64,000 bases of DNA from Aquatica leii (lineage: Eukaryota; Arthropoda; Insecta; Coleoptera; Lampyridae), in assembly GCA_035610365.1 (NCBI GenBank), contig CM069433.1, forward strand, positions 188,302,760 through 188,366,759, read 5' to 3'. Position numbers and translations under genes: made by a program. The notes beneath the pieces were generated by a model. That model saw only the letters and a list, made by a program, of their open reading frames with translations. It did no database searches and was not told the origin of the DNA. This document shows positions 11,531-22,782 of the stretch, piece by piece. The stretch's first letter is position 1, and the number at the start of each line of letters is the position of its first letter.

Positions 11531-11867
11531 ATAATAGGAAACTATTTAGTCAAAATATTCTTCCTAACAACACTTGTACATTCTCCTAATGACATATCAA
11601 TCATCTAACTCTTTTTGCTAGCAATAACAATGTTAATCAAAAACAGGTCCAACCAGGGTAATAACAAGCAAAAGTAGGAGTCGAGTCAATGAAATAGATG
11701 TCGATAAGTTTATGAGCATTTACGGGGGTTATGGAATGTCTAAGTTTGGAGTTACACAATGAATTACGCCATTGCACATTGCGTAAAGACCTTTAGATAC
11801 CAGAGGACTTGCGATTTAATTTAAGAAAAAGTTTAAACGTTAAATAAACTACAAACACAGCAACCGT

Positions 11868-13008
11868 TGTTACAAGCTTATAGGTCTTACGAACCTTGCA
11901 CGGCCAACTCACACAGTAGGAGATAGGGGAGATTTTAAAAAATAAGTGTTAAAGGGCGCCAGATCTTTTATAAGTAAAACTTCTGTTTCGATCAGGATAG
12001 AAGGTCCAAGCCTGTAACGAATTTTACAAAAAGAAAGATATGTTACCATAAAGGAAAGATAAAATATGTATAACAACTTTAATTTAAGAACGTAGATTAA
12101 CAACGAGTCTCAGAAATTTCGTAGTACACACAATACATAAGTTTATACAGTGTCGATAGCGAAGAGAATTACATCACAAATATAGGTGGTGCACAGCATG
12201 CGATGCACAAAAAAATTAGTGAAACTACGTCAATGGTATTGAAACAATTATTGTAATTACGTAAGTTAAAACCAGCAAAATTTCGTGAGAGAAGTTTCTG
12301 ACACAAATGTAATTAAATAAGACTTACCCGCAATCCAGTAGCTACTTGCTCGAAAGAATTGTTTTCCTCGTTGAGTCAGCTTGGAATAAATTTGAATAGA
12401 AAATCGTATCAACACAATGACTCACGAAACCAAAAATCTACAAAATTTGATTGATTTGATTAATACAAAAGAAATTACACATAAGAACCCGATTATCAAA
12501 TGCTGTTGCACACATTAAATGCAAGTTGGTTTCGTAGTTGCTTGACGCATAAGTAGTAGAATCTCGAAGAAAAGTTCTTGTCGAAACTTTGTTTTCAGTT
12601 TTAACGTAGGCCTTCCAGAATTAAACTCGTTGCATGAAGGTATTTGTCGATATTAACCCTTCATCGATCGATAATGCATCGAAACATACCGCCAAAAACG
12701 TGGCGGGACGTGCCTAGACGTGCTATCAAATTAAGAAGTAAAGAATTCTGAAAACTAATAGGAAAAGCTTACCCTGTGATGAATAAACTACACGAAATGC
12801 GTTTTCAATTTAGAATTTTATTAACGCCGATATTATAGGATTTACCAAGTTAACCTTATCACAAGCACGAGTTTAAGTCGTTGACGGTTTGACATCTTGA
12901 CAGGAAATAAAATAAAACTAAGCTCGGCAGATGGCGTCAAAAACAGAAATCTAACTTAAAGGTAATGAATATACAGGGTATTACGTAATGAAATTTTTGC
13001 ACGTAACA
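11868..13008. repeat. Dispersed 1.14-kb repeat X, copy 1
   Basis: This block matches 55105-56276 over its full length, and its right part also matches 24490-24850. It starts TGTTACAAGCTT and ends GCACGTAACA. The ends are TG...CA, and TGTTAC/GTAACA are inverted. Flanks are CCGT on the left and ACGT on the right, a possible imperfect 4-bp duplication. No coding frame. It could be a solo LTR of an unidentified gypsy family or a non-autonomous DNA element. Confidence 0.8.
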
Positions 13009-13309
13009 ACGTAATGACGGAGGCTTCATTTTCTATCTGGTCACAACATTTAGACATTGGAAGTACTCAAACGATTGCGGTTTAAACAAATTGGATTAGA
13101 GGACAGTTCGAAACATGTTAGAGATCGTTTTCGAAGGAACAGACGTACAAGTATTGGTTTGTAATTACCTTCCAAGTAAAACATCGTGTCAGAAAAAGTC
13201 CATTGACTGCTACCTTTATGCTTAAGGAACTTGTCGGAATGGATAGTGCTTTCTACTGGTGTCGCATCCAGTTTCTTGTTCTGGGAGAGAACAGTCTTAA
13301 AGAGAACTT

Positions 13310-13440
13310 TTGAGATGACTGTGAAATCTATTCAGAAGTTTTAAATCGTAAGAAGAATATGCCGGTTTAAATAAATGAATTAACACGTGTGCCAGTAAAA
13401 ATAAATTGTATAGATAAATAACAGTTGTTATGTTAAAAAT
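13310..13440 (+). repeat. Possible degenerate 3' LTR remnant of gypsy-A
   Basis: A short patch around 13365-13400 (AAATAAATGAATTAACACGTGTGC) resembles the LTR at 7213 and the solo LTR at 57432-57887, both of which carry ATAAATAAGTGATTA then CGTG. The similarity is short and imperfect, so this is a weak call. Confidence 0.3.
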
Positions 13441-14718
13441 TAGTAGTTCAATTCGCGAGTATGAAAATTTCTCTTCAAGTATGAAATTTGTTCGGAGAAT
13501 TCCCTACTCTTTCGCCGAGATTGTCAAAATTTAGACAGCACTTTTACTTCATTTTCTGCAAGACATCTACGAGTTCTGTACTTTTACGCCCGGGGCAACC
13601 TTCACCTTTAGATTGTTTCACGCGAATATGCAATTACATTTGTAAGGTTGAAACGGGGTAAGCGGTGTACATTTTTTTTGTTGGGGGTTTAATTTGACTC
13701 TGCTAATTGTCTGTAGCAGATATTGGTACCCACCACATGTTTATCGTTATCACCGAAGATAACTAACAGGTGACCTCGTTAGAAAACTTCCATGACGTCA
13801 CATTATTGATAACGTTATTATCTTATACACCGTCAAGGGCTGGAAACCTGCAGGATTATCCCTCTTTTAAAGATTAACTACGACAAACACTGGGGAAATT
13901 TATGCTGTTAAGTCGAAGGGAAACACTGCGCATTTGCGTTCTTAAATGATTGGATGCTAAGGAAACCTTTTACTTGTGTTAACATTATATGCTCGTTCAG
14001 ATTGGGTTTAATATTACTATTTAGGTAACTCAAGTACGGAGATTAGCTAAAGTCCTACTGGATAAAACCTAACTGTGAGTATTACTATTTCAATTTTTTT
14101 CTTCGATTTGTACTTCAATGGTCATGTCGTTTATGACCGTACGTGCATGTTAAGTTAACACAATTAATAATATTTTTGTGCTTCACGAACTCATAAGCAG
14201 TGCGCGTTGCGTCTCGAAGTCTTAAATTGTTTTGTTTGTCTACAATTTTAAGATTTGCAAATATAAATTCAGACGTTATGTTTATATAAAAGTTTAGACC
14301 GACAGGGTGTGTTGCTCACTATTCGGCGCAACTTATTCATTCGACCCTTGTATAAATATTGGCGAAAACTTACAGTTACATACTTTCTTCATCTTCTGTG
14401 ATAAAATAAATATTTATATTCTGTGTTATTACTTCTGTGGTGTTATTTATTCTTTTCCAGCTACGGGTAGAGTTAGACGGTATCTTCCTAACTTAATCTT
14501 TCATCGTCTTGGCGCCTTTTTTTTAGATTTACGTTATAGTTTCGCATAACAAATCCTGCGATCCTTCTCCGAAGAAGCTGTGCTAGCCGTTGCTTTGCTT
14601 TGTTACAAGAATACCAGCGTAACAATTTATTCTCGGCAGTTCAACTCGTGAAACTTGATTTTTTCGTAACACAGTGAAAACATTTTATTAGTGTTAAGTA
14701 GTTCATTTATTAAAAATT
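13441..14718. other. Non-coding stretch before the R1-type LINE
   Basis: No coding region recognised. A TATA-like TATATAAAAG near 14285 followed by AATAAA near 14405 could be an old LTR or promoter, but I found no partner copy. Confidence 0.5.
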
Positions 14719-14733
14719 AGTTATCTTTATAAT
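14719..14733 (+). repeat. Target site duplication, left copy (R1-type LINE)
   Basis: AGTTATCTTTATAAT occurs here and again at 17867-17881, exactly flanking the LINE. A 15-bp perfect duplication is typical of target-primed reverse transcription. Confidence 0.92.
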
Positions 14734-14828
14734 TAAAAAGGGGCAGGGATAGGATATAGGGTCAACTCTAAAAACTGTAGCTACGAGAAAATCAGTATCA
14801 AACAGAGAGAAATTAAGACAACTGAATA

Positions 14829-15440
14829 ATGGAGATAAAAACTTTACAAATAGATTTGAATAATAGAAGAGTCGCTTATGACATGGCAAAACAAGTTGCA
14901 AAAGAAAGAGACATAGACCTTATGTAGTTTTTAGAAATGGGTGGTGTTAGAGACATCTGCATACTAAATAATAAGTTAGTTATAAGTACATGTGGGGCAG
15001 GTAGGTGTTTTGGGTGGGTTAAATTAAGTAAGATAAGTGTTTTTAGTACCTATTTTTCTCCTAATGAGGACATTGAAGTTTTTAAAGCGGATCTCGAAGA
15101 ACTAGCAAAGGCCATAAAATCAGCAGCAAAAGGAGGTGCACTAATTGGTGGCGATTTTTACGCCGCGTCTAGTACCTGGGGCGCAACACGAAACAACAAA
15201 AGAGGAAACATAGTAGAGGAATGGATGGCTAGCCTAGACCTCATTACTTTTAATAGAGGAAACAAACCAATCTTCGAGAGAGGAAAACAAAAAATCTATA
15301 TTGACCTAACATTGAGCACCAACGATATGAAAGAGAGAATAACAAACTGGCAAGTCCTAGAGAAACGGAATCGCTCAGCGATCATCGTTATATCGAATAG
15401 ATATGGGAAGACACAAGGAGCAATATTCTAAAAGGGTAAA
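14829..15440 (+). pseudogene. R1-type LINE ORF2, endonuclease part
   Basis: From MEIKTLQIDLNNRRVAYDMA the frame encodes an AP-like endonuclease. A TAG at 14925 and an apparent internal deletion remove part of the early domain, where family members carry the SEPN region. Later motifs are ISVFSTYFSPNEDIEVFKAD, ALIGGDFYAASSTWGATR (GGDFNA in active copies; here N is Y), and KIYIDLTL. The frame ends at 15431 just after a shifted equivalent of the SxHRYI motif. In active elements this domain nicks the target DNA. It is inactive here. Confidence 0.85.
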
Positions 15441-15472
15441 CAACGGTAACTACAACATGAAACACTAATAAA

Positions 15473-17687
15473 TTGAATAAAACAAGACTGGAGCATATGG
15501 TAAAAGAAACGGCCGAAGGAGACCTAAATACAGTAGATAAAATGACTAAATTCTTACGTCAACTATGTAAAGAAACTATGCCCATAAGAACAACAAATAA
15601 AAGGGGAGAATACTGGTGGAACGACGAGATCAACCTACAAAGAAGAAGATGCATCAAAACAAGAAGGAATTACCAACACCAGATTAGGAAAGGTGATGAA
15701 GCTCAGGATGAAAAGAAAATACTAAAGGAGGAAAGAAAAAAACTAACAGTGCTGATCAAAAAAAGTAAGAAGGAGTGCTGGAAAAAAATCTGTGACGAGC
15801 TCGATCAAGATATTTGGAGAAAAGGGTACAAGTTAATCTATAAAAAGATAAGAAAAAAAACTATAATTGGTTTGGATAATAAAAAAAATGATAGAAATAA
15901 TACAAGAACTATTTCCCGAAGAAGATAAACTTAAATAAAGGAACAGATATAAAAACCAGCTTTTTGGTTTTGAACCAATATCTAGCACGGAGGTGGAAGA
16001 GGCAGCAAAAAGACTTGCTACGGGCAAAGCTCCAGGACCTGATGAAGTTCTTGCCGAGGTGGTAAAAGTAGTAGCTATACAAAGAGCACAGACCTGGCCC
16101 AATGTGTTAAACTCGTGTGTCAGAGAAGGTACTTTTCCACTGTGCTGGAAAACAGCAAACCTAGACTAATACCAAAGGGAGAGACGAGCTCGACACATAG
16201 ACCTATTTTTCTGATAGACGCTGCGGGCAAGATATTGGAGAGGGTACTGGCCGAGCGCCTCAAACATAAAATTGATAAGAAGCTTGCTGACAACCAATTT
16301 GGCTTTAAAAAAGGGTGGTCAACAATAGACGCAATAAGAGTCGTGACGAAAGAAATAAAAGAGGCCAACACTGGGACATGGAGGACAAGGCAGGTTTGCC
16401 TAGTGATAGCAATAGATGTACAAAATGCCTTCAACTCGGCATCTAGACGACAAATAACGAAGACACTAGTGGAAATGGAGATACCAGGATATCTAATAAA
16501 TATACTACAGGACTACTTGATAGATCGAAGCATACAGATAAATGACTCGAAGGGAAGAAATATAGTACACAAAGTAACTTCCGGGGTTCTACAAGGTTCG
16601 GTCCTTGGGCCAATCCTATGGAATGTCATGTACGACGGTGTACTAAGATTAAGTATGCCAGATGGGGTTAAACTGATTGGCTTTGCAGATGATCTCACAA
16701 TAGTTACAAGATCTAAACAGATACAAGAAGCAGTATATAGAGCAAAGATAGCAATGGAAACCATTAACAAATAGATGACGGAAAACAGACTAAAGCTAGT
16801 TCCAGAGAAAACAAAAGTAGGATTAATGACGGGGCAAAGAAGAATCACAGCGCTGAATTTATAACTACTAGGGCAAAAAATAATAACCCAGAAAAGTATC
16901 AAGGTCCTGGGTATAACAATTGATAAAAACCTCAGCTTCATTGAGCACGTCAAGACGATAACAGTTCTTACAAAAGCAAACGCATTGAGGAGAATACTCC
17001 CAAATCATGGAGAAGCCAGATCATCAAAGAGGAAAGTTATAGCACACGAGGTGGATCAATCGTATTGTACGGAGTAGAGATTTGGCAGGAAGCAATCAAA
17101 TTTGGAACAGTAAATACACTATTAGATAGGGTGCAAACAATCCTAACAATAAGAATTAGTCGAGCTTACAGAACAGTAAACACACAAGACGTTATGGTGG
17201 TTGCTGGAATCCCACCGCCACAGATCTTGGCTAAAAAAAGAAAAGATAAAATAGACACTAGTGCAACAATAGCGGAATGGCAGAAACAGTGGGAAGACAG
17301 AGAATCATGGACAAAAAACTGATTCTAAACATATACTCCTGGATACACAGAAAACACGGGGAACTGAGTTACTATACGACGCAGCTGCTGACTGGACACG
17401 GTGAAAATGGAGAATACTTACAAAAAATTAAAAAAAGAGAAAATGACAACGGCGCGGATTGTAGTGAAAAGGATGATAAAGAACATGCGGCGTTTAAATG
17501 TAAAAGATGGAAGGAAGAAAGAAGGAAAATCGAAGAAACGATAGGAGAAGAAATAAAAGCATCTAACATCATTAGCGTAATGTGCGAGAACGAGGATAAA
17601 TGGAAAGAAATAGAAACTTGGTATACAAAAATAATCAAGAAAAGAGTGGAGGAAGCAAGGAAGAGAGAAAAGGGAATAAGTAACTAA
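15473..17687 (+). pseudogene. R1-type LINE ORF2, reverse transcriptase and C-terminal part
   Basis: Broken by several frameshifts. Recognisable in order: RLATGKAPGPDEVLAEV (about 16010), RPIFLIDAAGKILERVLAER and ADNQFGFKKGWSTIDAIR (16200-16340), AIDVQNAFNSASRRQ (16408), TSGVLQGSVLGPILWNVMYD (16578-16635), the active site as FADDLTIV (16681), then IKVLGITIDKNLSF (16900). A C-terminal segment at 17277-17687 has a cysteine-histidine cluster (CSEKDDKEHAAFKC) and ends with a lysine- and glutamate-rich tail, as in R1-clade ORF2. The order and wording match R1-clade proteins such as R1 and related LINEs. Stops at 16772 and elsewhere make it dead. Confidence 0.86.
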
Positions 17688-17866
17688 GGAGACGGCTAAT
17701 TGCCAAACTAGCATAGCAAAGAATGCGTAAGCCGTACCCTATGCTGGTGAAAAGAAGATGTGAGGCGAGGTTTTAGTGGGTAGGCCTTGCCAAGATGGCA
17801 AGGAGAATCCCACACACCCCCACAGAATGCGGAGAGCCAATAAATGGTTTCCCCTTCACAAAAAAA

Positions 17867-17881
17867 AGTTATCTTTATAAT
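17867..17881 (+). repeat. Target site duplication, right copy (R1-type LINE)
   Basis: Exact repeat of 14719-14733 directly after the A-rich tail. Confidence 0.92.
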
Positions 17882-18984
17882 AATTATATCTAAATTACGT
17901 GTCAATACTTAAATCAATTAAATTAAAATTCGTTACAATATGTTTACGCTAAAACTCAATGTAGGCACTTTTTCCACTACAGTAATGTTTAATTTACAAC
18001 AGTTTTACTTGAGCAGAAGTTTGCTATCATAACCGGATTTTGTTGGCACAATTTAAATCATGGCCTACACCATTTTTACAGTCTTTTCAATCATAGTTGA
18101 AACTTTAGTTTAATTTTAAAATTTTGTCATATTATTGGTTGTTAGTTTTGTGTTAATCAAAGCTTAAATTTTGATTGAAAAACTGACTCTTAGAGTTTGT
18201 GGTGGATTCTACTTCACATCTGAAGAAATTGTTTAAGTTTTTAATTTTTTTACAATTTTATTTGGATTGAAATATTTGTTTTGGTTACATTCGAAAATTG
18301 CACTTACGATTATGCTTTTAAACGTTTCTATAGTTCTACTAACATCATTGTCTTATTTTAGTTTAAATTCGATAGAATGATTTGCATCATATTATTCTAA
18401 TTAGCGATGGCAGTAATAAAATACTTTATCAATTATTTTAAGTAGTTTTAAATATTTATTTTTTCGGTAGCAGAGGAATGAAGACTTTTAATTACTTTAA
18501 AAAACTGCTACTCTAAATACTTTTTAATTAAATCGTTTTATGTGTTGCATTATAAACTAGGTTAATTAAATTTACAAAACCAATCATTTTTTGTACCATA
18601 ATATGATTATTACAAACATTCTGCTTGTTACAAAAATTACAATGATTCTATATTTTTATTATTTACGACTAAAAGGTACTATTAATATACCTTACAATTT
18701 TAATTCTTATAAGTTTGTACGGTATGTTCACGTTTTGTAATCACAAAAAATGATACGAAACGATATTGAGCGGCGTTAATACAAGAAATACTCAGAATAC
18801 GACCACAAAATAAATTCACGTACATTTGCGTTTTGCAAATGCAAACAAAGATGAACTTGTAATGTTTCAAATTATCGGCAATAATACATAATATAATTTA
18901 GTTAAACGATTTAGTTCTGGTAGCTGGTAATACATTCAAATTGATCACGAAGTTTTGCGGCTTGTCGGAGATTTGCAAAGTGCT
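17882..18984. other. AT-rich non-coding stretch
   Basis: No gene or element recognised; this is the region downstream of the ankyrin gene. Confidence 0.6.
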
Positions 18985-19750
18985 TTATTGAGCACTCGGA
19001 TATGTATTGTTTTCAATTGTGGACGGTTTTGTAGCATTTATAATCAGTTCTGCAATTTCCAAATTACCATAGTACACCGCCATGTACAATAAAGATTCAC
19101 CGTTCTCGTTTACAATCGAATAGTCCGCACCTTTATCTAAAAGAAGTTTAGTCACTTTGTCTGCCCCATTATTAATAGCAAAATGTAGAAAATAATTGTT
19201 TCCCACTTTATCATCTACACTAACGCCATGGCTTAAAAACAGCTCCATAATATCAGCGCGGTCATTTGAAATTGCCACAGCAATAGGACTTTTGTCCTCA
19301 TCGTCAATAAGTGCACCATGCTCTACTAACATTTTGGCAATTTGGAAAATGTCACTCAGCACCGCCAAATAAAGAGGAGATTCTCCGTGATTGTTTTTTG
19401 CGTTGATATTAACATTCTTTTTAAGTAATAATTCAACGGCGTAAACATTTTTATAAATAACTGCTTTGTGCAATGGAGTGTCACCGTATTCCGTTTCGGC
19501 ACTTACATTCGCACCTCCAGCAATAAGTAATTTCGTCATATTGTGATATCCTCTTTGAATTGCTAAATGCAATGGCGTCATGCCATGCCGATTTCCTACA
19601 TCAATAAAAGATTTATTAGCGTTATTACCTAAAAGTCAAATATTTGATGTTTCTAATATTTATCAAACGTTTAATACCTGCACTAAGATTAATCGACTGA
19701 GCACTACATGCACAAATTACGCACAAAAAACACAAAATAAAAAAATTCAT
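18985..19750 (-). CDS. Small ankyrin-repeat protein with signal peptide, two exons
   Basis: Exon 1 is 19750-19678 and exon 2 is 19628-18985, joined across a 49-base intron (19677-19629, GTATTAAAC...TTGACTTTTAG). The join is phase 1 and keeps the frame, giving 238 residues. The start MNFFILCFLCVICACSAQ is a hydrophobic signal peptide with likely cleavage after CSA. Residues 40-229 hold about six ankyrin repeats of 31-33 residues, with TPLHLAIQRG, TPLHKAVIYK, SPLYLAVLSD, SPIAVAISND, NYFLHFAINN and SLLYMAVYYG. Ankyrin repeats bind proteins, so a secreted binding protein is the natural inference; the partner is unknown. There is no transmembrane segment or other domain. The stop TAA lies inside an AATAAA polyadenylation signal. 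It looks like an intact single-copy gene, or a recent duplicate. Confidence 0.85.
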
Positions 19751-19776
19751 CTTTGTGTTTATTGAAATCGTTTAAA

Positions 19777-19784
19777 ATTTATAA
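19777..19784 (-). promoter_or_regulatory. Possible TATA box of the ankyrin gene
   Basis: The minus strand reads TATAAATT 27-34 bases before the start codon. If used, the 5' leader would be only a few bases, so a more upstream start site is also possible. Confidence 0.35.
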
Positions 19785-19789
19785 CACGT

Positions 19790-22782
19790 ATTGTGCGATC
19801 ATGGCCCACATTTTGTAAGATATATGATGATCTTTACTTGACCTAAGATATTGGTTGTACATTGAAAATTTTTTATTACTTAATGTTGTGATTTTAAAGT
19901 TATTTTTGTGTACATACACATGTTATATCCTGCCTAATGCATTAATTTCTTTATTAACTTTTATTTGGAAACATGAAACAATATAATTTTTGTATTTAAT
20001 TTTGCATTTGAATTGTGATGTTTTATCTATTACAAAATCTTGATCTTAGTAGTAGCTAATGCGCAATACTTATTTTTTCTTAAGAAATTACGCATGCTTC
20101 CGATACAGTAAAATTCTTAAAATAGTTTGGCTTATTAAGAATGTTGATAAGCATTTTATCTCATAAGTAAAAATTATGGTGTAGTGTTACAGCTCAACTC
20201 AGCAAACAAGATAGTTGGAAAAAGGATACCGACGCTATAATAGCTTGTAAGGTACAATCTCAAAAAAAGTTATTGAGCGCTTCCTTTAAATGTGTATTGT
20301 TGAATGCACATAAATGTATTGTGTGCAGCATAACCAGTGTAGCTAGTTTTTTCTTGACAAAATCAGAAAGGAACAGTTTCTTAAACGGTACTTTATTAAA
20401 CTTAATCTAAACATTAATATAAAATTTTTAGTAACAATATTCAGTTTTACAGAAACAGTTTTAAATAATAAAGATTTACTAAATTTCTTTTGCTTATTTT
20501 AAATGTATTTAAGTTTTATATTTTATCGAATGAACAAATAAGTTATTTGCTTGGCAAATTTTAGCAACACAAATTAATCTTTAAATTAAAATCAAAATTA
20601 ATTGAAAAGATAGGTATACTGCCTCAAAAAAGTAATTGGACACTTTTGAGCGCGACTTGCAAGGTAGGCAACTAAACTTACGTTATAGCAGAACGGCCAG
20701 TTAAATTTGACGACATTGGCATTGTAGACTTGCAGCGATATTACGAGGTATAACAATTCTTTATAAGCACCGCCTCAAGCGTTCAAGGAAAATGTTTTTT
20801 TTGCTGCAAATATGTATTTAAATAGTACCATAAAGATTTAAATTTTTTTTCGCCGAATTTTGTATTTATGTATTTATGTTCTCTGCTCAAGTTTTAAATG
20901 AATGCTATCGCCCTTAATTAAAAAAGTTATTTATAATTTGATTTATAACTTAAATAAATCAAAAAAGTTCTATTAATAGCTCGAATAAAATGAAACTGCA
21001 TGCTTAAATATTAAATTGCTGTTTTAATTAGCCTAAATTTTTAATATTTCCGGATTAAATTAAAGTAAACGTTCAGAGTTTCTTTGTAAAAGAAGTATTA
21101 TCATCAGTTGAACGTAATTACTGGTTGAACCATTGTAATCTTAATTCCCATTACAAATTCTCATAACATTTATCCGTAGTTTGCATTTTTTCATACAAAA
21201 TGGATTTTTATGTATAGGTAATATCCGATGTTTAATTGTTTTTATGATTACACTGTCGCAATACACGGAAAAAATGCTTCAACTTTACTGATTTAATCCA
21301 ATTTATGGATGATATCGAACCTACTAGTGTAAGTATTAGACAGAAGATATGCGTAACAAGTAGCGAGAATATTAATATTCTTTTAAAAAGATATTATCTT
21401 TAGTTAGATGTAACTAAAGTGGAAATCAAAACTAATATGAGTTTCGTTTTTTTTTGTACAAAATGATCAACAACGTTTATTCCTAATTAATAATATAAAC
21501 ACTAAGTTTCAACCTTGGTTTAAAGAAAAAATAATGTTTTTTAAATACACAATACTTCGAAAACCTGATAATTATAAGTAACGATTAACCTAAAAGATGT
21601 CACATCGTGGGATATTTATAGGTTGCACTCATGCAAAGCTGGGACAAGTGGATAGTATTTAACACGTTCAGTCCCGCGGCTTAACTTTCGTCTCAGGCTA
21701 TAGACCGCAGGACGAAGTTTATTATAAACCTTCCTCACAGCTCATGGAACCGTATTTAATTGTGCTATACAGTTGTATTTGAGCGTCCTGTGTCCTTAAA
21801 GCATTACCTTACGCGAAATATTAGTTTTTCTTATTTTTTCTTTTTCTTCAAATAGTTCAAGTTAATTTTGATTAAGTATAATGTTAAATGTATGCTCTGT
21901 TTACATTGCCTGTTATTTTTTTAATTTGAATATAAGAAAAATGACAAAATTTAAAAAATGGAACTTTTATTAAATATAATAGGAGGAAGATTTTACATAT
22001 TACAAAAAATGTTTTCAACCATCTTTATTTGTTTGCTTATACACTAAACCCATCTAAGATCGTTTTTCTCTTGAACTGAGAACGGGTTTATGGACCCCAA
22101 GTAACATGATCTTTTTACATTATTGCGTTTTGAAAAATTTTTTTATTACTTTTCCTTAAATTTTTATTTATATGTATGTGTAAAATTATTAAGCCAATGG
22201 AAAGTATAAAAATTTTTACTTGGGGCTAAAAATGTTCAATAAAATTTTAAAAACTAAAAAATGCCAAAATTTTAAGCGTTGTTCCATACAACTAGAAACA
22301 AATTTATAGTTTTAAAACTTTTTCTAAATGTATATTATTTTATATCTTTTTCCTTTACTTTTACTTATTATTTTGCCTTTTTTGACAATGGTAATAAATC
22401 CATATAGAGTGTAAAACATTACATTTGGCAAACGTAATTAATTTTGCAATCATTTGGATTTGGTTCATTACATCCCAATTATTTTGGAAAACCTAGGATT
22501 GCTTTTTATAAAACTAGTATAATGACTTACGAAACAAAAATTTACAAATGTCTTTCTGCTTTTATTACTAGTACTTAGCGTATTGAAACCAAAATTAAAG
22601 ATTGAATTAAAATTTGAGAAGAAAGAATACAGGAATTCTCATCAAAATTGCGCTTAAAGTAATGTTTCCAGAGACTCGAAACACTGTTCTTCTGGGGGGT
22701 TTTCTATACCCCCAGTAATGCTCTCTTCTACCCAAAGCTCCGCCATTATTAAGTAGGGTATATAAAGGCGTTACTTAAAATT
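19790..22782. other. Long AT-rich non-coding stretch
   Basis: No coding region recognised. Near 20621 is CTCAAAAAAGTAATTGGACA, which resembles Tc1-type terminal repeats, but no inverted partner was found. Near 22693 a short hairpin (CTGGGGG, a 10-base loop, CCCCCAG) occurs. Confidence 0.5.

Larger units (their letters stand above)
7028..11867 (+). mobile_element. Decayed Ty3/gypsy retrotransposon (gypsy-A)
   Basis: LTR, primer site, Gag, protease, reverse transcriptase, RNase H and integrase remnants follow in Ty3/gypsy order on the plus strand. Stops and frameshifts are frequent after 9986, so the element is dead. Its 3' end is unclear: a 1.14-kb dispersed repeat starts at 11868, and only a weak LTR-like remnant lies beyond it. 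No envelope-like frame is visible. Confidence 0.8.
14734..17866 (+). mobile_element. R1-clade non-LTR retrotransposon, 5'-truncated
   Basis: A 3.1-kb insertion bounded by a perfect 15-bp target duplication. It begins just before the endonuclease domain, so ORF1 is missing. It ends with a 3' UTR (17690-17860, ending ATAAATGGTTTCCCCTTCAC) and a short A run. The sequence similarity is to R1-clade LINEs, but this copy is in AT-rich non-rDNA sequence. Confidence 0.88.

Noticed and set aside
13000-13060. CACAACAT near 13044 as the 3' end and ACAT duplication of gypsy-A
   Set aside because: The bases before it do not resemble the gypsy-A LTR, so the match is likely chance.
20621-20660. Possible left terminal inverted repeat of the Tc1 element
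   Set aside because: It lies 2.1 kb before the transposase, and no inverted partner was found after 24480.
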